A DNA stretch of 36,522 bases from Chloroflexota bacterium (GTDB lineage: Bacteria > Chloroflexota > Anaerolineae > Aggregatilineales > Phototrophicaceae): the NCBI GenBank assembly GCA_011523705.1, contig WTGC01000022.1, forward strand, positions 1 through 36,522. Direction: 5' to 3'. The notes beneath the pieces were generated by a model. The model searched no databases. It was not told the DNA's origin and was given only the letters and a program-made list of their open reading frames with translations. Positions 29,901 to 36,522 of this stretch are shown here, piece by piece. The position numbers were made by a program, and so were the translations under genes. The first letter of the stretch is position 1; each line of letters starts with the position of its first letter.

Positions 29901-31064
29901 TCAAGCGGGCGGCGCGCTCAAGACGTGCGTGGCGACCGTCGCGCCCAGCCCGCCGATGCTCTGAATCAGGACGTTTCGCGCGTCGGGCGCCTGATTGTCG
30001 CCAGCCAGCCCATTTAACTGGCGAACAGCCTCCACGGCCTGATAGATGCCAGTGGCGCCACCGGGATTGCCGCGGCTCTTCAGCCCGCCGAATGTGCTCA
30101 AGGGCAGAGCTCCGTCTAGCGCGATTCTGGCGCCTTCAGCCCGCGCCCATTCCCAGCCTCTTCCGCGCTCGCTCAAACCAATCGCTTCCAGCGACAAGGC
30201 CGTCAGAATTGTGTAGGCGTCGTGCAATTCGAGCGCGTCAAGCTCAATTGGCGCGAGCCCCGCCTGATCCAGACATTTAGCCCCCGACTGCGCTGCAGCC
30301 GCCAGGACGAGCGGATCCGCGTGATCTTGCAGCATCAGGCTGTCTGTCGCTACCGCGCTGCCACGTATGGATATCGGTCTCGGAACCAAATCCGCCGCCA
30401 ACTCGGAATTGACGAGCACGACCGCGGCCGCGCCATCGCCGTCCGGCGCGCTATCGAAGAGACTGACAGGCTCGGCGATCATCGGCGCTTTGACGAAGGC
30501 GCCAGACCGTAGACGATTGCGAAACATGGCGAATCGATTGCGCGAGCCATTTCGATGCGCGTTGATGCTAAAGCCCTCGAATTGCGACAATTCCAAGCCG
30601 TTTTCGTACATGTAGCGGCGCATCAGCAAGCCAGCCATCGCCGTCAAGGTGGCGCCATTGATGGTTTCGTATTCTGCGTCCAGGCTGATGTTGCGCGCCG
30701 ACCAGCGCGCGGACCCGACGATATCGGTCGCCTTTTCGACGCCAACGACCAGCGCTGACTGCACTGCGCCAGACGCGACCGCCAAATAACCGGTTCGCAA
30801 GGCGACGCCGCCAGAAGCATCGCCCGCTTCGCAGGTGAATGACTCCACGCCTGGCAAGCCAAGCGCCGCCGCCAGCAGGCTGCCGAGCTGCGTCTGCTGA
30901 TTGAAGGTAGCGCCATAGGCATTGCCGATGTAAAGCGCGTCTACCTTTGCCATATCAGCGTCGCGCAGCGCTAATGCGCCCGCCTCAGCCGCCAATTCGG
31001 CAAGCCCTTTCGACCAGTGCTCGCGCACCGGCACCATACCGGCGCCAACGATGGATACGCCCAT
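29901..31064 (-). CDS. thiolase-fold protein of the archaeal acetoacetyl-CoA thiolase group, lacking catalytic Cys and His
   Basis: 387 residues, SCP-x/archaeal thiolase family. The position is that of the acetoacetyl-CoA thiolase that makes the substrate of HMG-CoA synthase. Active thiolases of this group read EAACASGG (nucleophilic Cys) and GGLKxxGHPxGATG (catalytic His). Here the sequence is CEAGDASGG, with Asp82 in the Cys position (codon GAT) and a Cys four residues earlier, and GGLKSRGNPGGATG, with Asn333 (codon AAT). HDAYT with H281 is kept, and the fold signatures (VVGVEKATD, SIGGLGATVATHVL) are normal. It starts 5 bases after the HMG-CoA synthase stop. It may be a non-catalytic partner in the thiolase-HMGS-DUF35 complex or an enzyme with other chemistry, as in Ltp-type aldolases. 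Confidence 0.86.
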   Translation of the reverse strand: MGVSIVGAGMVPVREHWSKGLAELAAEAGALALRDADMAKVDALYIGNAYGATFNQQTQLGSLLAAALGLPGVESFTCEAGDASGGVALRTGYLAVASGAVQSALVVGVEKATDIVGSARWSARNISLDAEYETINGATLTAMAGLLMRRYMYENGLELSQFEGFSINAHRNGSRNRFAMFRNRLRSGAFVKAPMIAEPVSLFDSAPDGDGAAAVVLVNSELAADLVPRPISIRGSAVATDSLMLQDHADPLVLAAAAQSGAKCLDQAGLAPIELDALELHDAYTILTALSLEAIGLSERGRGWEWARAEGARIALDGALPLSTFGGLKSRGNPGGATGIYQAVEAVRQLNGLAGDNQAPDARNVLIQSIGGLGATVATHVLSAPPA

Positions 31065-31069
31065 GTCAC

Positions 31070-32137
31070 CTATTCCTTGAGTTTGTCGCGAAAGCGCACG
31101 TAAGTACCGTAATCGATCTCCCGGCGCCGCGCGATGTAGTCCGCTGTCGTCCGTCGAGCGCGCGGAAGTTCCCTGACGCGTTCGGTCACACGCAAGTCAA
31201 AGGCATCGGAACCGGCGCCACTGCCGTAACTGACCATCAAAATGCGATCGCCCGTCTTGGCAATATCAAGAATGGCGGTCAAGCCAATCATGCAGGAACC
31301 GGAATAAACATTGCCGATGTCGTCGGCGAGCAAGCCGGCGGCAAATTGATCCGGCTTGAAGCCCAGTATCTTGGCCGCTCGCGCCGGGAACTTGATGTTG
31401 GGTTGATGAAACACGGCGAATTCATAGTCCGGCGCCGTCGTATTCATCATCTCCATCAAGGTCGAAGCGGCATTTATCGTATGGGCAAAATAAGCAGGCT
31501 CGCCGGTGAAACGGTCGCCATGACTCGGATAAACCTCGCCCGCCCGCCGCCAGAAATCGGGCGTGTCGGTGACGTAGCTATAGCTGCCTTGATAAACTGC
31601 GCAGCTTTCCGCCGCCGGTCCCAGGATGAAAGCCGCTCCGCCGGAGCCCGCTGTATACTCAAGCGCGTCGCCGGGGCGTCCCTGTGCCGTGTCCATGCCA
31701 ATGCTCATGACGTATTGCGCCATTCCGCTGCCGATGAGTCCAAGCGCGGCTTGCACCGCTTCCGTGCCGGCTTTGCAGGCGAATTCCCAATCCGCCGCCA
31801 GAATATCCGACGGCGCGCCGATGCTCTCGGCGACGATAGTGCTTGTCGGTTTCACCGCATAAGGATGACTTTCGCTGCCGACCCAAACAGCGCGGATTCG
31901 CCGCGGGTCGACTGCAGCGCAGACGAGCGCATTCCGTGCCGCTTCGATGGACATGGTAACGACATCCTCGTCGATCCCGGCAACGGCCTTTTCCCGAACC
32001 GGCGCTGGAGCGAGGCCATTCGTCCAAATACGCGCGATCTCCGAACCGGGCAGGCGATAACGCGGAATGTACGAACCATAGCCGACAATGCCCACGCCAC
32101 GATCTGGTTTCATCAACTGCTTTAGATCTCCTGTCAT
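31070..32137 (-). CDS. hydroxymethylglutaryl-CoA synthase, archaeal type
   Basis: 355 residues, the short archaeal-type HMG-CoA synthase that condenses acetyl-CoA with acetoacetyl-CoA. The catalytic residues are all visible: E49 ([12 protein letters not shown]), nucleophile C121 ([15 protein letters not shown]) and H245 ([11 protein letters not shown]). [14 protein letters not shown] at the N-terminus and [15 protein letters not shown] near the end are family blocks. The ATG at 32137 shares its A with the stop TGA of HMG-CoA reductase (TGATG), so translation is coupled. A GTG one codon earlier and an ATG at 32113 are possible alternatives. It is second in the reductase-synthase-thiolase-DUF35 operon. 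Confidence 0.94.
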   Translation of the reverse strand: MTGDLKQLMKPDRGVGIVGYGSYIPRYRLPGSEIARIWTNGLAPAPVREKAVAGIDEDVVTMSIEAARNALVCAAVDPRRIRAVWVGSESHPYAVKPTSTIVAESIGAPSDILAADWEFACKAGTEAVQAALGLIGSGMAQYVMSIGMDTAQGRPGDALEYTAGSGGAAFILGPAAESCAVYQGSYSYVTDTPDFWRRAGEVYPSHGDRFTGEPAYFAHTINAASTLMEMMNTTAPDYEFAVFHQPNIKFPARAAKILGFKPDQFAAGLLADDIGNVYSGSCMIGLTAILDIAKTGDRILMVSYGSGAGSDAFDLRVTERVRELPRARRTTADYIARRREIDYGTYVRFRDKLKE

Positions 32138-33426
32138 CACCTTTCCCTTTGCGCGCGTACGATGTCTCGAGCTCGCGCCAAGCCGATATTGCCTTCTTCG
32201 ACCATTTGCGCCGCCACAGCGTGCGCCTTCTCTTCGGCAGCGCCCGCCGCCAGCGCCAATTGACGAGCGTGCAGCCGCATGTGGCCCTTCTGAATGCCAT
32301 CGGTGGCCAGCGCGCGGATCGCAGCAAGATTCTGCGCCAATCCGACAGCCGCCGCGACCTGCGCCAGCTCTTGCGCAGATCTCACTCCAAGTATTTTCAG
32401 GCTTGTTTGCGCGCCGCGATGTGTCCGCGTCGCCCCGCCGACGATGCCCACAGCCAGGGGCAGCTCGATCTCGCCGCGCAGGTTGCCGGAGTCATCTATC
32501 GACCAAGTTGTCAGGCTACTGTAGCGCCCGCCCCGCGACGCGTAAGCATGCGCGCCCGCCTCGACCGCGCGCCAGTCGTTGCCGGTCGCAAGCATCAGCG
32601 CGTCAATGCCATTCATGATGCCTTTGTTATGCGTGGCGGCCCGGTACGGGTCGGCTTCAGCGAAAGCGGCCGCTTCGCAAATCCAGTGGACCGCCTTGGT
32701 CCCGGGCGCGTCATTCATGGCTAACGCATTGCGCGGAATCGTGCCGCTTGCCCGCGCCAAACGCCGGTCGCTCAAATTGCTCAAAATTCGCAGATTGACG
32801 CGCCCGCCGCTGATGCTCTCAATATAGGGAGCGATACGCTCAAGGGCTGAATTCACCAGGTTGGCGCCCATCGCGTCGCGCACATCAAAGTGTAGATGCA
32901 AGATGAGCATGTCACCGACAGTGGTATTACGCAGCGGACGGACTTCCAGGTCAAGCGCGCCGCCGCCGCGGGCGACAATGCTGCCGGCGCCTTCATTCGC
33001 GCGCGCCACTATCTCCGCTTTGCGCGCCAGAATTGCTTCGATCGCGCACTCCATATCAGCCAAGTCAAGCAATTGTATCTGACCAATCATGACCGGTTCG
33101 TCTGCGCTGGCGGCGAATCCCCCGCCCTGCCGAAAAAGCTTCGCCGCAGCACTGCAAGCCGCGACAACCGACGCCTCTTCCACGACCATGGGCACGAGGT
33201 AATCGCGATCGTTGATTCTGAAGTTGGTAGCGAGGGCAAGGGGCAAGCTGTATCGACCAATGACGTTTTCGATCATGAGATCGGCCTGCGCCAGCGACAA
33301 ACCAGAATCGTTCAATGACTGTAAATCGTCTTCTGAGAGACCGGCCCACTCGCGCGCGATCGCCTGCCGATCAGCCAGAGACATGCGGTAGAAACCAGGT
33401 ATCGCCGAGCGTGGTGCCTTGTGCAT
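32137..33426 (-). CDS. mvaA: hydroxymethylglutaryl-CoA reductase, class II
   Basis: 429 residues, the size of class II (bacterial, Pseudomonas mevalonii-like) HMG-CoA reductases. Catalytic residues match that enzyme almost number for number: E83 ([10 protein letters not shown]), K268 ([11 protein letters not shown]), D284 ([11 protein letters not shown]) and H382 ([12 protein letters not shown]). [17 protein letters not shown] (53-69) and [13 protein letters not shown] (184-196) bind substrate and cofactor. In this gene context it should run in the biosynthetic direction, giving mevalonate. The NADH/NADPH preference cannot be read. It is first in its operon. No good SD is seen before the ATG at 33426. 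GCTATCAG lies at 33459-33466, upstream of the start. Confidence 0.95.
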   Translation of the reverse strand: MHKAPRSAIPGFYRMSLADRQAIAREWAGLSEDDLQSLNDSGLSLAQADLMIENVIGRYSLPLALATNFRINDRDYLVPMVVEEASVVAACSAAAKLFRQGGGFAASADEPVMIGQIQLLDLADMECAIEAILARKAEIVARANEGAGSIVARGGGALDLEVRPLRNTTVGDMLILHLHFDVRDAMGANLVNSALERIAPYIESISGGRVNLRILSNLSDRRLARASGTIPRNALAMNDAPGTKAVHWICEAAAFAEADPYRAATHNKGIMNGIDALMLATGNDWRAVEAGAHAYASRGGRYSSLTTWSIDDSGNLRGEIELPLAVGIVGGATRTHRGAQTSLKILGVRSAQELAQVAAAVGLAQNLAAIRALATDGIQKGHMRLHARQLALAAGAAEEKAHAVAAQMVEEGNIGLARARDIVRAQRER

Positions 33427-33523
33427 GATTTCAATCTAGCAGCGCTTAGCTTGCAATAGCTATCAGCAAGGCGAGCGCGTCTCTCATTTGCTCGCCAATC
33501 GGGGCGGCAAGCGCTTCGGCGCC

Positions 33524-33552
33524 AAAATGAAAGAATCCACCAGCCGGTGGAT
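33524..33552 (-). terminator. intrinsic terminator of the small membrane protein gene
   Basis: ATCCACC (33535-33541), loop AGCC, GGTGGAT (33546-33552): a perfect 7-bp stem followed on the minus strand by the T-rich TCTTTCATTTT. It lies 28 bases after the stop at 33580. Confidence 0.65.
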
Positions 33553-33579
33553 CCCCCATGATTTAGTTTAGCGATTTGC

Positions 33580-33828
33580 CTAGTCAGGCAAGATCCGTGT
33601 ATCCATGAAGGCGTCGAGCCAAATTACAAAGACCAGACCGATTGGAATCGAAGTGAATAGATAATACAGGACGCCGTACTCTTCAATCGATACGCCTTGT
33701 GGCGTTTGCACCGCGCTGAACAGCGGCAGCATATCGAAGCCAACCGTGATGATGCCATAACCGACCAACAGTCCCAAGACCATCGATACAACCCAGACAA
33801 TGATTCTACGGATCGTCAAGCTGGACAT
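33580..33828 (-). CDS. small two-helix membrane protein, unknown
   Basis: 82 residues with two membrane segments (about 8-27, WVVSMVLGLLVGYGIITVGF, and about 53-72, LYYLFTSIPIGLVFVIWLDA) joined by a 25-residue loop containing TPQGVSIEEYG. The C-terminus DTRILPD should be cytoplasmic or external depending on topology. The ATG has GGAG 7 bases upstream, a promoter at 33864-33893 and its own terminator, so it is a genuine monocistronic gene. I recognise no family. Confidence 0.75.
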   Translation of the reverse strand: MSSLTIRRIIVWVVSMVLGLLVGYGIITVGFDMLPLFSAVQTPQGVSIEEYGVLYYLFTSIPIGLVFVIWLDAFMDTRILPD

Positions 33829-33863
33829 TTCAAGCTCCGGATTTCGCTGTACCCATCGACTGT

Positions 33864-33893
33864 ATTGTACACCCGCGCGGCCTTGACGCGCAA
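33864..33893 (-). promoter_or_regulatory. promoter of the small membrane protein gene
   Basis: On the minus strand TTGCGC (33888-33893), an 18-base spacer and TACAAT (33864-33869), about 36 bases before the ATG. Confidence 0.6.
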
Positions 33894-33936
33894 GTGAGGT
33901 TTTTCACGAACGCTTCGCCTTTGGCGCAAATCGTCA

Positions 33937-33965
33937 TTGTGAATCCCAGTGCCTGCTGATAGACT
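33937..33965 (+). promoter_or_regulatory. candidate promoter of the SPT-like gene
   Basis: TTGTGA (33937-33942), a 17-base spacer and TAGACT (33960-33965). It would give a leader of about 140 bases before the GTG at 34111. Nothing recognisable is seen in that leader. Confidence 0.45.
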
Positions 33966-34110
33966 CTGCACAGTACGGCGCATGCCGCCGCAGTCTGCGT
34001 CAAGGCGCGACGGATGGTCTGGGTGGCGGGCATTGTCGAGAGCGAGCGCTCCCGACGAAACCGTCCAGGTAAAGTCGTCCGCGCCGCCGGGGGCTGCTCA
34101 GGAGAGTATC

Positions 34111-35310
34111 GTGGCAGACTTATTCGACAAATTATCCGAATTCACAGTCGCCAAAGAAGCGATGGAGATGGGCATTTATCCCTTCTTCCGCGCGCTGAGC
34201 GATTCCGAAGGCGCCACCGCCACTTTCGAAAACAAGAATGTGGTGATGCTGGGCTCCAACAATTACCTGGGTCTCACCACAGACGCGCGCGTCCGTGACG
34301 CGGCAATCGAGGCGACGCGGCGTTATGGCACCAGTGTGACCGGTTCCCGCTTTCTGAATGGCACGCTGGAGTTGCACCTTGAAGCCGATCGTCGATTGGC
34401 GGACTTTGTCGGCAAAGAAGCGGCGCTCGTATTCTCGACCGGTTATCAGACGAATCTGGGCACCGTTTCGGCGCTGCTGGGCAAGAATGACGTCGCCATC
34501 CTCGACAAGGACGCGCATGCCTGCTTGGTCGATGGCGTGCAAATGTCGCGCGGGACGATGAAACGCTTCAAACATAACGATATGGAGGATCTGGAGCGTG
34601 TTTTGAGCCGCGTGCCGGAGGATGCTGGCAAGCTCGTCATCGTTGACGGCGTCTACAGCATGGGCGGCGATTTCGCCCCGCTGCCGCAGATCGTCGAAAT
34701 CTGCAAACAGTATCGCGCCCGGATTCTGGTGGATGACGCGCATGGCATCGGCGTCGCCGGTGGCGGTCGCGGCACATCGGCGCATTTCGGCTTGACCGAT
34801 CAAGTCGATCTGATCATGGGCACCTTCAGCAAGAGCTTCGCCTCGATCGGCGGTTTCATTGCCGGCTCAGCCGATGTCATCCATTATGTGCAGCATCATG
34901 CGCGCTCGCTGATCTTCTCGGCCGCCTTGCCAGCGCCCAATCTCGCCGCCGTTCTGGCCGCCTTGGACATAATCGAGACCGAACCGAAGCACGTGCAGCA
35001 AGTCTGGAAAAACGCCGAATATATGCGCAAGGGTCTTAAGCGGCTGGGTTACGACACCTTCAACAGCCAGACGCCGATCATTCCGGTTAAGATCGGGGAG
35101 CAGTTTCGCACCGGCTTAACCTGGGCGGCCTTGATAGAAGAGGGTGTCTACACCAATCCCGTGGTGCCGCCGGCCACGCCGCCAAACCAGGCGCTGCTGC
35201 GCACCAGTTATATCGCCACGCATCGCCAAGAACACCTGGATCGCGCCCTAGTCGCTTTTGAGACGGTGGGCAGGAATCTTGATCTGATTCCCCCCGCCGC
35301 GGCCGTCTAG
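34111..35310 (+). CDS. alpha-oxoamine synthase family PLP enzyme, serine palmitoyltransferase-like
   Basis: 399 residues, fold-type I PLP enzyme that condenses an amino acid with an acyl-CoA. The PLP Lys is K241 (GTFSKSFASIGGF). VDDAHGIGVAG supplies the Asp and His around the cofactor, and H136 (DKDAHACLVDG) stacks on the ring. LGSNNYLGL and TGSRFLNGTLELHLEAD are closer to bacterial serine palmitoyltransferases than to KBL or BioF, which usually carry FRFICGT or a similar block. The RSLIFSAALPAP block supports this. It would start sphingolipid (long-chain base) synthesis. KBL or BioF activity remains possible. The frame extends to 33949, but GTG 34111 has GGAGAG 5 bases upstream. Convergent with selD. 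No other sphingolipid gene is here. Confidence 0.85.
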   Translation: MADLFDKLSEFTVAKEAMEMGIYPFFRALSDSEGATATFENKNVVMLGSNNYLGLTTDARVRDAAIEATRRYGTSVTGSRFLNGTLELHLEADRRLADFVGKEAALVFSTGYQTNLGTVSALLGKNDVAILDKDAHACLVDGVQMSRGTMKRFKHNDMEDLERVLSRVPEDAGKLVIVDGVYSMGGDFAPLPQIVEICKQYRARILVDDAHGIGVAGGGRGTSAHFGLTDQVDLIMGTFSKSFASIGGFIAGSADVIHYVQHHARSLIFSAALPAPNLAAVLAALDIIETEPKHVQQVWKNAEYMRKGLKRLGYDTFNSQTPIIPVKIGEQFRTGLTWAALIEEGVYTNPVVPPATPPNQALLRTSYIATHRQEHLDRALVAFETVGRNLDLIPPAAAV

Positions 35311-35355
35311 CTGCTTCGCGCTTACACCGCGCGCGTGACGCCCCGGTTTGACACC

Positions 35356-36414
35356 CTAGGCGGACTTGACTACGACGATATTGCCGGGCCCCGCGACGAC
35401 ATCGCCGAGTATGAACGCGTCTTCGCCGGCTGCATTCAAATCGGTGAGCAAGGCTTCAGCCTGCTCCGCCGCTACTGTCATCAAAAGGCCGCCGGAAGTT
35501 TGCGGATCAAAGAGCAAGCCTCGCTCATAGCCGGCAAGCTCGCTTTCAAGCGCAAGCCATTGGCTGTAGTATTCCCGATTGCGCTCCATGCCGCCGGGGA
35601 AGACGCCATTCCGCGCGTATTCGAAAGAACCCGGCAGCAACTCTAGCGCATTCATATCCAGCCGGAAATCAACGCCGCCCAGCTTGGCCATCTCCAGTCC
35701 GTGACCGACCAGGCCGAAGCCGGTAATGTCGGTCATCGCATGCACGCCGTGTCGCTGCGCCAGCTCGGCGGCGTTACGATTCAGACGCGACATGGATTCT
35801 ACCGCCGCCGCCACATGCTGCGGGGCGGCAATGTCTCGCTTGAGCGCTGTTGTGACGACGCCCGTTCCCAGCCGTTTGCTCAGGATCAACAGATCCCCAA
35901 CTTGGGCGCCCGACTTGCGAATGATCTTGCCGACTTCCACTTCGCCGGTGACGGACAAGCCGTATTTCGGTTCTGCATCGGAAATGGAATGCCCGCCTGC
36001 GATCACGGCGCCGGCTTCTCGCACCTTCTCAGCGCCCCCGCGCAGAATCTCGGACAAGATTCCATTGTCCAAATCATCGGGGTAGGCGACAAGATTGATC
36101 GCCATCAATGGCCGCCCGCCCATCGCGTATACGTCGCTTAGGGCATTCGCCGCCGCGATGGCGCCAAAATCGTAGGGATCATCGACCACGGGCGGGAAAA
36201 AATCGGTCGTCGATATGATCGCGCGCGACTGGTCGATCTGGTAAACGGCGGCGTCATCCGGTTCTGACAAGCCGACCAGAACCTGGGGGTAATCGTCTCC
36301 GCTGTAAATCTCGCTTAGGGGACGCAATACTTGCGCCAACTCGCTCGGGCTGAGCTTCGACGCTCAACCGGCGCAACTGGCAAGCGAGGTCAGCTTTATC
36401 GCCTGATTCAGCAT
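35356..36414 (-). CDS. selD: selenide, water dikinase (SelD), selenoprotein with in-frame TGA
   Basis: 352 residues counting selenocysteine. SelD makes selenophosphate from selenide and ATP for Sec-tRNA synthesis and selenouridine. A conventional reading starts at TTG 36339 and loses the catalytic N-terminus. Reading from ATG 36414, behind GAAAGGA at 7-base spacing, gives KLTSLASCAG-U-ASKLSPSEL, the SelD active-site segment. The TGA (36364-36366) is codon 17, exactly the catalytic Cys17/Sec17 position, and K20 is the partner Lys20 (E. coli numbering). Downstream SelD blocks are normal: DFFPPVVDDPYDFG, AANALSDVYAMGG, IAGGHSI, DITGFGLVGHG and DPQTSGGLL. A hairpin suited to a bacterial SECIS follows the TGA. 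It lies just after the tRNA-Pro gene and its terminator. Confidence 0.93.
36321..36337 (-). promoter_or_regulatory. candidate bacterial SECIS hairpin in selD
   Basis: On the minus strand GGCGCAA (36331-36337) pairs with TTGCGTC (36321-36327, one G-T) around a 3-base loop GTA (36328-36330). The loop begins 33 bases after the TGA and its first base is G, as expected for bSECIS elements (loop about 16-37 bases after UGA, G in the first two loop positions). A second, weaker hairpin directly after the TGA (GCTC-AGCCC-GAGC) is an alternative. Confidence 0.6.
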
Positions 36415-36432
36415 ATCGTTATCCTTTCCAAT

Positions 36433-36458
36433 AAAAGAGCCCACCGATGGGTGAGCCC
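36433..36458 (-). terminator. intrinsic terminator after tRNA-Pro
   Basis: A 9-bp stem (36437-36445 with 36450-36458, two G-T pairs on the RNA strand) with a 4-base loop, followed on the minus strand by TTTT. It separates the tRNA from selD. Confidence 0.8.
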
Positions 36459-36470
36459 GAAAGTCTTCTG

Positions 36471-36522
36471 TCGGGGTACCCGGATTCGAACCGGGGACCT
36501 CTTACACCCCATGCAAGCGCGC
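36471..36522 (-). tRNA. tRNA-Pro (anticodon GGG), 5' part outside window
   Basis: On the minus strand the anticodon stem CTTGC/GTAAG encloses loop ATGGGGT, giving anticodon GGG (reads CCC). The variable loop is AGGTC and the T arm is CCCGG-TTCGAAT-CCGGG. The 3' acceptor strand TACCCCG with discriminator A implies a 5' end CGGGGTA, the C1-G72 start typical of tRNA-Pro. The D arm and 5' acceptor lie beyond the window. No CCA is encoded. Confidence 0.9.

Noticed and set aside
30947..32125. Long plus-strand open frame opposite HMG-CoA synthase and the thiolase start
   Set aside because: The minus strand encodes proteins with intact family motifs across the whole stretch. The plus-strand product is Arg/Ala-rich with no recognisable domain, a typical antisense shadow in GC-rich DNA.
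36340..36414. Reading the TGA at 36364-36366 as a real stop, with selD starting at TTG 36339
   Set aside because: That start would remove the conserved LTSL..CAGxASK active-site segment, which is present in frame upstream with a good SD. Sec at codon 17 explains the data better.

Overview
This 36.5 kb window is a gene-dense bacterial chromosome segment. GC content looks moderately high, and initiation often uses GTG or TTG behind clear Shine-Dalgarno (SD) sequences. I see no transposase, integrase, phage gene or CRISPR array. The best lineage guess is Chloroflexota (Anaerolineae-like). The reasons are an archaeal-type mevalonate route with isopentenyl phosphate kinase (known from Roseiflexus), an orphan MalK/UgpC-type ATPase, and many secreted SH3b, LysM, TPR and HEAT proteins. 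This is inference from gene content, not phylogeny.

Layout. 1-9.3 kb holds a truncated tRNA-Leu, a membrane-anchored TPR protein, smpB, trpS, tRNA-Glu(CTC), a YjbQ-family enzyme, a PhyH-type dioxygenase, a YigZ/IMPACT protein, a large TPR protein, a four-domain SH3b protein and an A-type Fe-S carrier. 9.3-14.8 kb holds two envelope proteins (SH3b, and LysM plus a degenerate M23 domain), an SCP2 protein, a HEAT-repeat protein and an RseP-type site-2 protease. 14.8-18.5 kb is the lower mevalonate cluster: a decarboxylase, divergent from a UbiA-type prenyltransferase, mevalonate kinase and isopentenyl phosphate kinase. 18.5-29.3 kb holds an oligopeptide-type binding lipoprotein, a PrsW-like membrane protein, a small anchored protein, a secreted trypsin-like protease, tlyA, lepA, a CinA-like protein and the orphan ATPase. 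29.3-33.4 kb is the upper mevalonate operon (HMG-CoA reductase, archaeal-type HMG-CoA synthase, thiolase-like protein, DUF35 parts). 33.5-36.5 kb holds a small membrane protein, a serine-palmitoyltransferase-like enzyme, selD and a truncated tRNA-Pro(GGG). No gene-free stretch exceeds 300 bases.

How the genes fit together. The two clusters encode an almost complete alternative mevalonate pathway: HMG-CoA synthase and reductase, mevalonate kinase, a decarboxylase that lacks the Lys of the usual diphosphomevalonate-decarboxylase motif, and isopentenyl phosphate kinase. No phosphomevalonate kinase is present, so decarboxylation of mevalonate 5-phosphate followed by phosphorylation of isopentenyl phosphate is the economical reading. 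The thiolase-HMGS-DUF35 trio is arranged like the archaeal substrate-channelling complex. Here, however, the thiolase has lost its nucleophilic Cys (Asp) and the His of its GHP motif (Asn). The DUF35 partner is split into a Cys-free 53-residue ribbon-like ORF (too short for routine gene calling) and an OB-fold ORF joined by an ATGA overlap.

A second notable item is selD, which reads through an in-frame TGA at codon 17, the position of the catalytic Cys/Sec, with a hairpin suitably placed downstream. It is very likely a selenoprotein, so the host should carry the selenocysteine-insertion machinery elsewhere.
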